From Candidatus Villigracilaceae bacterium (GTDB lineage: Bacteria; Chloroflexota; Anaerolineae; Anaerolineales; Villigracilaceae): DNA of 64,000 nt. Shown here piece after piece: positions 43,398 through 52,500 of the stretch. The position numbers were made by a program, and so were the translations under genes. The stretch spans positions 1 through 64,000 of the forward strand of contig JAPKMP010000017.1 in assembly GCA_026645935.1 (NCBI GenBank). Reading direction: 5' to 3'. The stretch's first letter is position 1, and each line of letters opens with the position of its first letter. Under the pieces are notes generated by a model, which was not told where the DNA came from, searched no databases, and saw only the letters and a program-made list of their open reading frames with translations.

Positions 43398-44411
43398 CTA
43401 AAAAATGGCACGTAATCCCAGCACTTTGAGAGTCAGATAAACGATCAGCCAGGAGATCAGGAATGCCATGAGCGCGATGATGGGAATTATAAGCAGCGAA
43501 TACCCGGCATAGGGATCGTACCCCAGCGATTCCATTCCAAGCGCCAGCCAGCGCAATAGCATGGGATGGATGAGATAGATGCCAAAGATGACCGGGCCGG
43601 CTTTGGACGCGAGTCCGATCCATGAAACGGGGACTTTTTCCGCCAGGTATTTGACGAGAACAAATGCGGCAATAGACATGAGGACGATATTCAGGCTGGG
43701 ATAGTCGCGCAGAATTGATTCGTTATTGGTGGGCGGCAGGTCGTAATAGAAAATGGAAAAGGTGACGATAAAGCCAAGGGCAAAAAGAAAAAAAACCAAA
43801 CGCAGGAGGTGGGGCGTGATCTCCCTACGTCCCAGATGATAACCGAGTAAAAAATAACCCACATAGCCAGCCGCATAATAAACATCAAAACCGAACCTGA
43901 CCGGGGTGAATTCTTCGACGATCATCAGAACCGGTTTTACAAGGAACCAAAGCGCGATGAAATAAAGAAGTTCTGATTCCTTCGCATTGGCAACAAAGAC
44001 GCGCAACATGGGTGTAATCAGGTAAAGACCGATCAATGAATAAAAGAACCAGAGATGCGCCTCGCGCGGGACGCTCAGGATGCGGACGACCATTCCGGCG
44101 ACTGCATCAATAGTTAATCCATCCGCAAAGGGGCGGCTGTTCTGAATATCATAAAGCACGGACCAGACGATGAAGGGAATGGCGACCTTTGCAAGACGCT
44201 TACGGAAAAACGTCCACAGGTCCTCTTCTTTGGAAAGCAGCAGGAAACCGCCGGTGAGAAAAAAGAAGGGCACAGCGACTCGCGAAAGCGTGTAATAGAA
44301 TGCGCCCCACGACCAGGGCTCATGCCCCCAATCGCAGACGTGCGCAAGCACCACCAGAAATGCTGCAAGAAAGCGCATGAAATCGACCCAGCCAAGTTTT
44401 GATGAATCCAT
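43398..44411 (-). CDS. Acyltransferase-3 family membrane protein
   Basis: About 337 residues, ten membrane helices. The conserved start WVDFMRFLAAFLVVLAHV holds the catalytic His, and VPFFFLTGGFLL follows. Members O-acetylate sugars or lipids on the cell surface. ATG 44411 has AGGTGA nearby and is preferred over 44447, which overlaps the next gene. Confidence 0.85.
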   Translation of the reverse strand: MDSSKLGWVDFMRFLAAFLVVLAHVCDWGHEPWSWGAFYYTLSRVAVPFFFLTGGFLLLSKEEDLWTFFRKRLAKVAIPFIVWSVLYDIQNSRPFADGLTIDAVAGMVVRILSVPREAHLWFFYSLIGLYLITPMLRVFVANAKESELLYFIALWFLVKPVLMIVEEFTPVRFGFDVYYAAGYVGYFLLGYHLGRREITPHLLRLVFFLFALGFIVTFSIFYYDLPPTNNESILRDYPSLNIVLMSIAAFVLVKYLAEKVPVSWIGLASKAGPVIFGIYLIHPMLLRWLALGMESLGYDPYAGYSLLIIPIIALMAFLISWLIVYLTLKVLGLRAIF

Positions 44412-44415
44412 CGGT

Positions 44416-45642
44416 TCACCTGCCTGCAAAGAGGCTTTGATATTCAAGGTAGAGCGTCAAACCATTCACCCAGTGTTGAATCCCATCCACGCGGATGGAA
44501 GGATCTTCGCAACTGCCGAATAGCCCGCCTTTGTACTGGCGGATGGCATCCGCGGCAAGATCGAAACTGCAATCGTTCCCGGGTAATTGGCGCGCCCGGA
44601 CGAAAGTGATGAAGGCGCGGGTTTCGCGGTCGAGCCATTCATGATCCGCGCCTGAAAGGAAAAAAGCCTGCGCGATCGACGCAAGCGCTTCGATCTTCGT
44701 CGCAGTCGAAATGCTTGAATTGGCTGGGTTCAACGAACGCACCTGACCGGCAATGATCAAGTCGGCGACCTGTTTTGCGTATGCTTCGTCTTTCCGGTTC
44801 AGTTCATCGAGCCGGGCAAATAGGGCGAGTGCGTGGCTGTGACCGTTATCCTCCGTGACAGGCTGGGAAACCAGGAAATCATTTATCTCGCGCGCCTGTT
44901 CGAGCCAGAACCCGTTGCCGGTCATTTCATAAAGTTGAAGAAGAGCCGCGGCTCCTTCGCCGTTGAAACTTGGGTCGAAGTAATCGGGGTTCACCGTCCC
45001 CCCGGCGTGCGGATCGAACGAATGATAAAACCCTCCCTCGGGCTTGCGCATGGAGACAATGAAGTAACCAAGGTTTACAGCATCAGCGAGTAAGTCGTGT
45101 CCATCGAGAAGAACATTTCCCGTTGCCTGCCAGCGTTTGTAAACAGCGTCGACGGTGACCGCCGCGCCGCCAAGCGGACAGGCTCCGTTGGTATAGAGAC
45201 ACGTCCCTTTGAAGTGGTCTGCGTCTGAGAGCAGATTGGGCAGATAATGTTCCAGCGCACGGTCACCCGCCTCGCAATAGGATGAATCCTCCGCAACGCG
45301 GCAGACGATGTACAGCGCGGAGACCCCGCCCATCAAACGGATATAAGAAGGTGTGGATGAGCGGTTACTTGTAAGGATGTTGACCTGATAAGGTAATTCC
45401 CCATTCGCAAGTTGTTGCCGCACCAGATAATCCCCTGCGGCGAGAATGGATTTTTTCAACGGATCATTCCTGAGCGGAATGACCTCGGGCGCATGAGCGG
45501 AGATCGGTGTTGGGGTTGGTGAAGGAACGGCGGTGGATTCCACCGGCGGCTGAAATCCTGAAAAGACGGGATTCATCCACAAATAGGCGGCAAAGGCAAT
45601 GATGAGGATAGCGATAAGAACCGGGATGATTTGTTTCCGCAT
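44416..45642 (-). CDS. Membrane-anchored protein, probable alpha/alpha-barrel fold
   Basis: 408 residues with one N-terminal signal-anchor (VLIAILIIAFAAYLW). The exported part has repeating helix pairs (AAGDYLVRQQLANGELPYQ, GDRALEHYLPNLL, AAALLQLYEMTGNGFWLEQA) suggesting a six-hairpin barrel like glycoside hydrolases or related lyases. I cannot assign an enzyme. It is close to the acyltransferase (4 nt) and probably co-transcribed. Confidence 0.6.
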   Translation of the reverse strand: MRKQIIPVLIAILIIAFAAYLWMNPVFSGFQPPVESTAVPSPTPTPISAHAPEVIPLRNDPLKKSILAAGDYLVRQQLANGELPYQVNILTSNRSSTPSYIRLMGGVSALYIVCRVAEDSSYCEAGDRALEHYLPNLLSDADHFKGTCLYTNGACPLGGAAVTVDAVYKRWQATGNVLLDGHDLLADAVNLGYFIVSMRKPEGGFYHSFDPHAGGTVNPDYFDPSFNGEGAAALLQLYEMTGNGFWLEQAREINDFLVSQPVTEDNGHSHALALFARLDELNRKDEAYAKQVADLIIAGQVRSLNPANSSISTATKIEALASIAQAFFLSGADHEWLDRETRAFITFVRARQLPGNDCSFDLAADAIRQYKGGLFGSCEDPSIRVDGIQHWVNGLTLYLEYQSLFAGR

Positions 45643-45660
45643 AGTCTCAATAAAGTGATT

Positions 45661-46317
45661 TCACGATCTCATCAAATCCTTCAAGGATAATTCTGCGAGG
45701 GAAGAAACGGTCATGTCACCCTGCACGTTCATCTTTGCCGTAAGTGGATTGGGGACTGCCACCACGAAGACTCCCGCGCGCTTCGAAGCAAGCACACCGT
45801 TGGGCGAATCTTCGAAGACGACCGCCTCTTCATTTTTGACATTCAATTTCTCCAACGCTTTCAAGAAAATATCGGGGTGGGGCTTCGTCCTGCCGGGAGC
45901 AACGTCGTCCTGACAGACAATATGCTCGAAGTGATGATAGATCTCCAGCCGCTGCGTGTGCGAATCCACCCAGGAGTGCGGAGAGGATGAACCGATGGCA
46001 ATCTTCAAACCATTTGCCTGCGCATCGTGGATCATATCCATGACGCCGGGCATGATGGGATTGGAGTGAATGATCGCATCCGCCTCCCGCCTGTAGCGGG
46101 CTTGAAGGGAAACAGGATCAAGCGTCCCCTGCGAAAGATGCGAAAGATGTTGGGCGGGATCAAAGTTCGAGATGCCGTATCCGCCCACGGTCTTTTGCCA
46201 CTCCTCCACCGGAAGTTCGAATCCATGTTCTTTATAGATGTTCTGCCAAACCAAAACTTCGGGCGTCTCGGTGTCGAGGATCAGCCCGTCGAAGTCAAAG
46301 ATCAACGCTTTGAGCAT
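45661..46317 (-). CDS. HAD-superfamily phosphatase, beta-phosphoglucomutase-like
   Basis: 218 residues. Motif I is IFDFDGLILDTETP, motif II SS in IGSSSPHSW, motif III Lys in RTKPHPDIF and motif IV VFEDSPNG. Cap region sits after motif I. It dephosphorylates or isomerises a sugar phosphate or similar. Adjacent small protein 46319 starts after it on the same strand. Confidence 0.9.
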   Translation of the reverse strand: MLKALIFDFDGLILDTETPEVLVWQNIYKEHGFELPVEEWQKTVGGYGISNFDPAQHLSHLSQGTLDPVSLQARYRREADAIIHSNPIMPGVMDMIHDAQANGLKIAIGSSSPHSWVDSHTQRLEIYHHFEHIVCQDDVAPGRTKPHPDIFLKALEKLNVKNEEAVVFEDSPNGVLASKRAGVFVVAVPNPLTAKMNVQGDMTVSSLAELSLKDLMRS

Positions 46318-46318
46318 A

Positions 46319-46636
46319 TTAAGGAAACCGCCTTACGAAGTCGGAGATCGCCTCCCATATTTTTATGTCACTCACCTCTTCGGTGTCGATGATTTCCAAA
46401 ACCGTGATCGCGGCCGGTTTCATGGCACGGTATTCGCGCATGGCATCGGCGTCGTTATTGAAGAAACGCGTGTGTTCCATCCAACCGTAGATGTTCAACG
46501 AGACCGAAACGAACCTTTTGCTGCGTTTGAGCGTGATGCGCGCGCCGTGATTCTCCTCATCCGAAAGGATCAGACCGCCCTCGGTGCTGACCGACCCGAT
46601 GGTGCGTCCATGGTTGTAAATCGTCCACGGATTCAT
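46319..46636 (-). CDS. Uncharacterised 105-residue protein
   Basis: Not recognised. Starts NPWTIYNHGRTIGSVSTEGG, mixed alpha/beta, cytoplasmic, no membrane segment. Its ATG overlaps the acetyltransferase-like gene upstream by 4 nt and it ends just before the HAD gene, so the three look co-translated. Confidence 0.6.
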   Translation of the reverse strand: MNPWTIYNHGRTIGSVSTEGGLILSDEENHGARITLKRSKRFVSVSLNIYGWMEHTRFFNNDADAMREYRAMKPAAITVLEIIDTEEVSDIKIWEAISDFVRRFP

Positions 46637-47547
46637 TCGCCGCGGCCCCCTCTTATTTGTGAGGGTTGAATGCGCGCATTTGAAGGCGGAACGCGCGCGG
46701 GCTGCGCTTCTTTCACCAGCCGCGCAAGATGTTTCACCATCACCGCCTGTCGCGGCGCCGCCTTCGCGCCAAGATCCTCCAGCACGGGCTCAAGCCAGGC
46801 CTGATAGGAACGAACATTCAAATAAGCGGAACGACCGCGGCGGTCCGGCAGATGCGTAACGAGCGACCGGATCTTTTCACTGACTTCATTTTCATCCGGC
46901 AGGATGAGCGGCGTGAGCGCCACACCATACACGCCGTAATTGACGTTTGCAAAACAACGCCGCTCGGCATGGATCAAACCGTTCGGGCGATTCGGCGCGG
47001 GCTCGATCGGATGCAGCAACTGAGGCACGATCTGATAATGGAGACTTTGCACAGCGGGCAGGTCGACGGATTGAACCCGCCTCCATGCCGCGCCGGAGCC
47101 TGATCCTGCTTTCCCGATCCCGCTCACATCCCAGACCCTCTGCCATGCATAGACGGAGAATCCAGACCTGCGCAACGCCGCAAAAACATCGCTGGTCTCA
47201 TCCACTTCGGCGATGACATGAAACGCCTGCCATACCCCGGCTTGAGCCGCAAGGTGTTCGATCAGCTCAGGAAGGTTCGGGTCGTCCAACCTGGAAGAAG
47301 GCGCAAGATACAAAAGTTTCGCAAAGGTCTCGCCGCGCGTGTGGATTATTCCCCCCAGCAAGGTCGAACCGTTGCTGTTGCGGAGCGCCGCATACAAATG
47401 CCGCGCGGGGTTGATGTATGCCAGCAGTCCCATCGCGCCGAGCGGATGTCCGCGGGTAAGCGCGCGCGTGGTATCGAGGGTCAGCACATCGTTTCGATAA
47501 CGCGCGATTATGGGAAGATCGAGCAGGTCGAGGGGACGGATAGTCAT
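46633..47547 (-). CDS. Uncharacterised protein, possible GNAT relative
   Basis: 304 residues. Begins TIRPLDLLDLPIIARYR, which resembles the start of GNAT domains, but I see no clear acetyl-CoA loop. The C-terminal ~100 residues include a Gln/Arg-rich stretch (RSYQAWLEPVLEDLGA). It is placed between a 31-bp palindrome and the two genes downstream. Function unknown. Confidence 0.5.
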   Translation of the reverse strand: MTIRPLDLLDLPIIARYRNDVLTLDTTRALTRGHPLGAMGLLAYINPARHLYAALRNSNGSTLLGGIIHTRGETFAKLLYLAPSSRLDDPNLPELIEHLAAQAGVWQAFHVIAEVDETSDVFAALRRSGFSVYAWQRVWDVSGIGKAGSGSGAAWRRVQSVDLPAVQSLHYQIVPQLLHPIEPAPNRPNGLIHAERRCFANVNYGVYGVALTPLILPDENEVSEKIRSLVTHLPDRRGRSAYLNVRSYQAWLEPVLEDLGAKAAPRQAVMVKHLARLVKEAQPARVPPSNARIQPSQIRGGRGE

Positions 47548-47551
47548 TTCT

Positions 47552-47582
47552 TTGTAGGGGCGCGGTGACCGCGCCCCTACAA
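47552..47582. repeat. 31-bp palindrome (TTGTAGGGGCG family)
   Basis: Perfect inverted arms TTGTAGGGGCGCGGT around one central G, between pdxT and the GNAT-like gene. The outer half is identical to the element at 4713. Confidence 0.7.
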
Positions 47583-47586
47583 TATA

Positions 47587-48165
47587 TCACGATGCTAACG
47601 AAATGAAATACTCGTGGAAGCGCGGATCATCGGTCAATTCGGGATGAAAGGAGGTGGCCAGCAAATGCCCCTCCTGTGCAGCGACGATACGACCGTCATC
47701 CAAGGCCGACAGCACCTTAACGCCCCCGCCCACCGATTCAATGATGGGCGCGCGGATAAAGACCGCATGATACGGATGTTCCGTGCCTGTGGCTTTGAAC
47801 AATTCATCGATCTCCAGGTCGGTTTCGAAGGAATCAACCTGGCGTCCAAATGCATTGCGCTTGACTTTTATATCCATCAAACCGAGCAGGGGTTGGTCTC
47901 GCCCAATGTCATTCGATAGAAAGATGGCGCCTGCGCACGTTCCCCAGACCGCATGAGATTTCCCGAATTCGCGCAGGGGTTCGATCAACTTGTACGCCGT
48001 TGCCAGTTTTCCGATCGTGGTCGATTCCCCGCCGGGGATGATGAGTCCATCCAGGCCTTTTAGGTGTTCCGGCAAACGCACTTCCGCGGTTTCCACCGCA
48101 AGTTTTTTCAGCATGGAGATATGTTCTGCAAAGTCGCCTTGCAGGGCAAGTACACCGATTTTCAT
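47587..48165 (-). CDS. pdxT: Pyridoxal 5'-phosphate synthase glutaminase PdxT
   Basis: 192 residues, class I glutaminase. IPGGESTTIGKL (oxyanion region), catalytic Cys in GTCAGAIFL, and His-Glu in FHPEL are all there. PdxT feeds ammonia to PdxS. Separated from pdxS by an inverted-repeat element rather than overlapping it. Confidence 0.95.
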   Translation of the reverse strand: MKIGVLALQGDFAEHISMLKKLAVETAEVRLPEHLKGLDGLIIPGGESTTIGKLATAYKLIEPLREFGKSHAVWGTCAGAIFLSNDIGRDQPLLGLMDIKVKRNAFGRQVDSFETDLEIDELFKATGTEHPYHAVFIRAPIIESVGGGVKVLSALDDGRIVAAQEGHLLATSFHPELTDDPRFHEYFISLAS

Positions 48166-48177
48166 AACTACACTTTG

Positions 48178-48271
48178 ATGTCATTGCGAGGGCGATAATC
48201 TTTTGCCCGAAGCAATCCACTATTGAACAGGAGATTGCTTCCTCGGGCTAATGCCCTCCTCGCAATGACAT
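48178..48271. repeat. GTCATTGCGAGG inverted-repeat element, copy 2
   Basis: 94 bp with inverted ends ATGTCATTGCGAGG / CCTCGCAATGACAT and an inner GAAGCAATC / GATTGCTTC stem. It separates pdxS from pdxT. Confidence 0.65.
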
Positions 48272-48278
48272 AATAATT

Positions 48279-49166
48279 CTACCAACCCCGTCCTGCGATC
48301 TTTTCCGCCTCGGGCATCTGCGAGACGTTGCGTCCCACCATGGCTTCGCCGAGATTCTTGCTCACTTCCGCAAGGATGGAAGCATCCTGATAGTGCGTCA
48401 CGGCTTTGACGATGGCTTGGGCGCGACGAGCAGGATTGCCGCTCTTGAAGATGCCGGAACCGACGAACACACCGTCCACACCAAGCTGCATCATCAGTGC
48501 CGCATCAGCCGGGGTCGCCACGCCGCCCGCTGCGAAATTCACCACAGGCATGCGCCCGAGTTCCTTCGTCTCTTTCACCAGTTCATACGGGGCGCCGTTG
48601 TTCTTGGCAAATGTCATCAATTCTTCGTCGCCCATCGTTTGCAACTGACGGATCGCGCCGATCACTGTCCGCGCGTGGCGCACAGCTTCGACCACATCGC
48701 CAGTCCCCGCTTCGCCCTTGGTGCGGATCATCGCCGCTCCCTCGCCGATGCGGCGCAAGGCTTCGCCGATATTTCGGCATCCGCAAACGAAAGGAACTTT
48801 GAAGTCGTGTTTCAAAATATGATGTTCTTCGTCTGCCGGGGTCAACACTTCGGATTCGTCGATGTAATCCACGCCGATGGCTTCGAGAATCTGCGCCTCG
48901 ACGAAATGACCGATGCGGCACTTCGCCATCACAGGAATGGACACCGCATCCATGATCTTGAGAATCATCTCCGGGTCAGACATGCGCGCCACGCCGCCAT
49001 CCGCACGGATATCGGCGGGCACGCGCTCCAATGCCATCACGGCGCAAGCACCCGCCTCCTCCGCGATCTTCGCATGCTCGGCGTTCACCACATCCATGAT
49101 GACGCCGCCTTTCAACATCTGCGCTAAACCCTTTTTCTCGGTCCATGTGCCAGTTTTTGCCTGCAT
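48279..49166 (-). CDS. pdxS: Pyridoxal 5'-phosphate synthase PdxS
   Basis: 295 residues, a highly conserved (beta/alpha)8 enzyme. [22 protein letters not shown], catalytic Lys in [24 protein letters not shown] and [14 protein letters not shown] are visible. It builds PLP from ribose 5-phosphate, glyceraldehyde 3-phosphate and ammonia with PdxT. Divergent from a MocR regulator. Confidence 0.97.
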   Translation of the reverse strand: MQAKTGTWTEKKGLAQMLKGGVIMDVVNAEHAKIAEEAGACAVMALERVPADIRADGGVARMSDPEMILKIMDAVSIPVMAKCRIGHFVEAQILEAIGVDYIDESEVLTPADEEHHILKHDFKVPFVCGCRNIGEALRRIGEGAAMIRTKGEAGTGDVVEAVRHARTVIGAIRQLQTMGDEELMTFAKNNGAPYELVKETKELGRMPVVNFAAGGVATPADAALMMQLGVDGVFVGSGIFKSGNPARRAQAIVKAVTHYQDASILAEVSKNLGEAMVGRNVSQMPEAEKIAGRGW

Positions 49167-49435
49167 GATTTCACTCCTGATTTCAAAACGTTTTTGATTT
49201 TATCATTCTGGTTTCGCCTGAAATCCGGCGAACCCGCAAGTGAATCCGAATAGACAGGATCCATTTTTCTTCTTCGAAACCAATTCTAGGTGAAAATTGG
49301 CAGGTGTTAAGAGCCAATAAATGCCATTAACTGACCATCCACTTTTGGGGTATAAATAATTAAGAGAAGGAATTGACCCGGCTCTCGGGAAGAATATCGA
49401 ACACCGCACCATGCCAATGCGGTTGAGGAGATAAA
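49167..49435. promoter_or_regulatory. pdxS / MocR divergent control region
   Basis: 269 bp. Contains an inverted repeat CCAATT-n9-AATTGG (49280-49300), a TATAAA (49351-49356) with TTAACT 18 bp upstream, and a second candidate TTGACC / TATCGA (49373-49400), both facing the MocR gene. A MocR-type regulator commonly controls pdxST from such a gap. Confidence 0.45.
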
Positions 49436-50911
49436 ATGCGCATCCCTCTGGACCGTCACAGCGGAATCCCCCTTTACCAGCAAATCGAATCCCACCTCCG
49501 GCAGGGAATCCTATCCGGCAACCTTCCATCCGATACACGCCTGCCTGCATGCCGTCAACTAGCGCGCGACCTTGGCGTCAATCGCACGACCGTTGAAAAC
49601 GCTTACTCCGCATTGGAAGCGGATGGGTTGGTTTTTTCACGCATGGGCAGCGGCACATATGTGCTTCCCGTATATCCGCTCCCCGCCATTCCTAAAAACT
49701 ACGCTGATGGACCCTGGCCCCTCTGGCAGACGAACTTTCAAACGCACAACGCCTCCAATTCGGACCTCGAGGATGATGCGCATCAATTTGGCAAACATCC
49801 GCACCCGATCAGTTTCGCCAGCGGAATCAGCGATTCGCGCCAGTTCCCGGTCGAGGAGTTTCGCAAAGTGCTTCAATCCGTAATGCGCCGCGACCAGATC
49901 GACTCGCTCGAATATGGGGAACGGAGAGGTTACGCTCCGCTGCGCAGGGGAATCGCCCAAATCCTTGCCAGCCAGGGATTGCAGACCCACCCCGAGAATG
50001 TCCTCATCACAGCCGGATCACAGCAAGCTATTTTTCTTGTCGCACAGGTTTTGTTGAAAGCGGATGACACCGTGTTGGTGGAAGATCCCACCTATTCCGC
50101 AGCGATCGAACTATTTCGCACGCTTGGTTTGCAGATCGTCGGCATTCCAGTCGACGATCAGGGAATGCAGGTCGATAAACTGGAAAAACTCCTGCAACTC
50201 CACCATCCCAAACTGATCTACACGATTCCAAATTTTCACAACCCCACCGGGACATGTCTCAGCAGCGCGCGCCGTCGCGAATTGATCATGCTTGCGGGCA
50301 GATATAACGTTCCAATATTGGAGGATGATTTCGTGGGCGATTTACGGTACGAAGGGCACACCCAGCCTTCGCTCAAATCCCTCGACCCGGGTGGGCAGGT
50401 GATTTACGTCGGCACTTTCTCGAAAATGCTGATGCCCGGTTTGAGAGTCGGTTTCATCGTTGCCGATGGTCCCGTCTATGACAGCCTGCTCAACTTCAAA
50501 CGTCTCAGCGACCTGGCCACGTCTACATTGATACAACGCGCGTTGGACGCTTATATGACCGTAGGACGTTATCAGTCATATTTACATCGTTCCTGTCAGG
50601 TGTTTCGAAACCGGCGCGATGCGATGGTACAGGCGATCGGGCAAAACCTGGACGGCGTTTCCTTTGAAATACCCAAAGGCGGCTTGTTCATCTGGCTCCG
50701 ATTACCCAAGTCTCTTTCAGCGAATGAATTGCTGCCCGTTGCACGCAAGGAGGGAGTCTCCTTTGTGCCTGGCAATTCGTTTTTCATCGATGGAACGTGC
50801 GGCAGAGAATGGCTCCGCCTTAACTTTGCCTCCCAGCCTGTGGAGGATATCGAAGAGGGGATCAAAAGATTGGGGCTGGCAATTCTCAAGATAAAGGGTA
50901 AAAAGAAGTAA
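49436..50911 (+). CDS. MocR/PdxR-type regulator (GntR HTH + aminotransferase fold)
   Basis: 491 residues. The N-terminal GntR HTH (PLYQQIESHLRQGILSGNLPSDTRLPACRQLARDLGVNR) is joined to a class I aminotransferase domain with PLP Lys in YVGTFSKMLMPGLRVG and Tyr/Asp in NFHNPTGT. Being divergent from pdxS, it is very likely the PdxR regulator of vitamin B6 synthesis that senses PLP. GAGGAG upstream of ATG. Confidence 0.9.
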   Translation: MRIPLDRHSGIPLYQQIESHLRQGILSGNLPSDTRLPACRQLARDLGVNRTTVENAYSALEADGLVFSRMGSGTYVLPVYPLPAIPKNYADGPWPLWQTNFQTHNASNSDLEDDAHQFGKHPHPISFASGISDSRQFPVEEFRKVLQSVMRRDQIDSLEYGERRGYAPLRRGIAQILASQGLQTHPENVLITAGSQQAIFLVAQVLLKADDTVLVEDPTYSAAIELFRTLGLQIVGIPVDDQGMQVDKLEKLLQLHHPKLIYTIPNFHNPTGTCLSSARRRELIMLAGRYNVPILEDDFVGDLRYEGHTQPSLKSLDPGGQVIYVGTFSKMLMPGLRVGFIVADGPVYDSLLNFKRLSDLATSTLIQRALDAYMTVGRYQSYLHRSCQVFRNRRDAMVQAIGQNLDGVSFEIPKGGLFIWLRLPKSLSANELLPVARKEGVSFVPGNSFFIDGTCGREWLRLNFASQPVEDIEEGIKRLGLAILKIKGKKK

Positions 50912-50935
50912 AAGATCGCCTCGCACAAGCGATCA

Positions 50936-50974
50936 TGAAACGGGCAGGCTGGAAAATATCCAGATGCCCGTTTT
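50936..50974 (+). terminator. Terminator of mocR/pdxR gene
   Basis: Outer stem ACGGGCA / TGCCCGT plus inner CTGGA / TCCAG, followed by TTTTC. Confidence 0.7.
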
Positions 50975-50987
50975 CATTTCCTGTGGC

Positions 50988-51041
50988 TTGACATAAAAAT
51001 AAAACATGCTACAATTTATACAATGATACAATTAGTACAAT
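50988..51041 (+). promoter_or_regulatory. Promoter and four TACAAT units before GntR gene
   Basis: TTGACA (50988-50993), 16-bp spacer, extended -10 TGC-TACAAT (51010-51015). TACAAT recurs at 51019, 51027 and 51036, at 8-9 bp steps. Three of the units lie at and after the start of transcription, so binding there would block the promoter, consistent with autoregulation by the GntR protein. Confidence 0.6.
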
Positions 51042-51053
51042 TTTGGTGGACGC

Positions 51054-51476
51054 ATGGTTGAAAAGAAACCCTCCCTCCACCTCGATTTTCATTCAGGGTT
51101 ACCAATCTACACCCAGATCGTCAACCAGATCCAAAGCCAGTTGGCGAATGGAATTTTGAAACCAGGCGACCAATTGCCCACCGTGCGCGCACTGGCGGAA
51201 GAACTGAGGATCAATTTCAATACCGTGGCGCGCGCGTACCGTATATTGGATGAAGCACGGATCATATCCACGCAACAGGGACGCGGCACATTTATTACCG
51301 AAATCCCGCCGCCGGAGGTCACAGAGAAACTGAGGCGCGAGTCTCTCTCCGAACTTACGCAACGCTTTATCGGTGAAGCGTATCGGTTGGGCTTCTCGGA
51401 GCGTGAGGTCAGCCGGATGGTGAGGGACAGGCTCAAGTCCTGGAAAGAAGCGAAGCAAGTCCAAAAAGATGTTTAG
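51054..51476 (+). CDS. GntR-family regulator, YtrA subfamily
   Basis: 140 residues: a winged HTH (GLPIYTQIVNQIQSQLANGILKPGDQLPTVRALAEELRIN) with a short C-terminal helical tail, the YtrA layout. These usually repress an operon that follows for membrane or ABC functions. Here it heads a gene run with an SPFH protein, an SdpI-family protein, a DUF4177 protein and a YhfC-like peptidase. Confidence 0.88.
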   Translation: MVEKKPSLHLDFHSGLPIYTQIVNQIQSQLANGILKPGDQLPTVRALAEELRINFNTVARAYRILDEARIISTQQGRGTFITEIPPPEVTEKLRRESLSELTQRFIGEAYRLGFSEREVSRMVRDRLKSWKEAKQVQKDV

Positions 51477-51500
51477 GTTTGACAAGAAGGAGAGCATCGA

Positions 51501-52436
51501 ATGAACACAAAATTCTTAAAGTCATTTTCACAAAGAAAAAAAGACGATCAGCATATTCCGCCCATCGCATGGTTCGTCTTTGCGATTATTTTGATCGGAG
51601 CGGTCATGGCCGCGGTCCTGTTGGATATGATCAAGGTATCTGACCTTGTGATCGGTGGGGTTGTAATGGCGCTGACCGGCATTGCCACCTACTTGTTGTT
51701 TGCGATCAAGGTCGCGTCGCAATGGGAAAAAGCCGTTGTGCTGCGGCTGGGAAAATTCAAAGCCTTGAAGGGTCCCGGCTTGTTCTGGATCATTCCCATA
51801 GTGGATACCACGCCAACCTGGATCGATCACCGCGTGATGGTCACGCCGTTCGCCGCGCAGAAAACGCTGACGAAGGACACTGTGCCTGTGGATGTGGACG
51901 CGGTGCTGTTCTGGGTGGTGTGGGACGCCGAAAAAGCCGCACTGGAAGTTGAAGATTACCGCGCCGCAGTGGATTGGGCAGCCCAAACCGCTTTGCGCGA
52001 CATCATCGGCAAGAAGATGCTGGCGGATATCCTCGTCGGGCGCAGCGCCATCGATAAGGAATTGCAGGCGGTGATCGATGAACGCACCACGCCCTGGGGC
52101 GTGACGGTGCAATCGGTGGAGATCCGCGACATTGTCATCCCGCAGGATCTGGAGGATGCCATGTCCCGCCAGGCGCAGGCGGAGCGTGAACGTCAGGCGC
52201 GTGTAATCCTTGGCGAGTCGGAGAAACAGATTGCCGCATCGTTTGCAGAAGCATCGCGGGCATACGCCGACAATCCGACCGCCCTGCATCTGCGCGCAAT
52301 GAACATGCTGTTCGAAGGACTGAAAGAGAAAGGCGCCCTGGTGATCGTGCCGTCCTCCGCTGTGGATACGATGAATCTCGGCGGCATGAGCGGCATGATT
52401 TCGCTGGCGCAGAATAATCTGCCGAAAGAGAAGTGA
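51501..52436 (+). CDS. SPFH/band-7 membrane protein (slipin-like)
   Basis: 311 residues: two N-terminal membrane helices (about residues 23-45 and 48-70), then the SPFH domain with EKAVVLRLGKF, PGLFWIIP, VDVDAVLFWVV and a charged coiled coil (AQAERERQARVILGESEKQIAASF). It probably scaffolds membrane microdomains or a protease. It follows the GntR gene by 24 nt and is probably its target. AAGGAG before ATG. Confidence 0.88.
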   Translation: MNTKFLKSFSQRKKDDQHIPPIAWFVFAIILIGAVMAAVLLDMIKVSDLVIGGVVMALTGIATYLLFAIKVASQWEKAVVLRLGKFKALKGPGLFWIIPIVDTTPTWIDHRVMVTPFAAQKTLTKDTVPVDVDAVLFWVVWDAEKAALEVEDYRAAVDWAAQTALRDIIGKKMLADILVGRSAIDKELQAVIDERTTPWGVTVQSVEIRDIVIPQDLEDAMSRQAQAERERQARVILGESEKQIAASFAEASRAYADNPTALHLRAMNMLFEGLKEKGALVIVPSSAVDTMNLGGMSGMISLAQNNLPKEK

Positions 52437-52438
52437 CA

Positions 52439-52466
52439 CAGTCATCAGCGACCGGTTATCAGTGGA
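52439..52466. repeat. Short 7-bp-period repeat by the first parS-like site
   Basis: Four units (CAGTCAT, CAGCGAC, CGGTTAT, CAGTGGA) run right up to the parS-like palindrome. Confidence 0.45.
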
Positions 52467-52482
52467 TGTTTCACATGAAACG
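52467..52482. promoter_or_regulatory. parS-like site 1
   Basis: TGTTTCACATGAAACG differs from the widely conserved parS consensus TGTTTCACGTGAAACA at two positions. It lies between the SPFH and SdpI genes. Confidence 0.55.
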
Positions 52483-52500
52483 TCTCGAAAGGAAAAAAGC

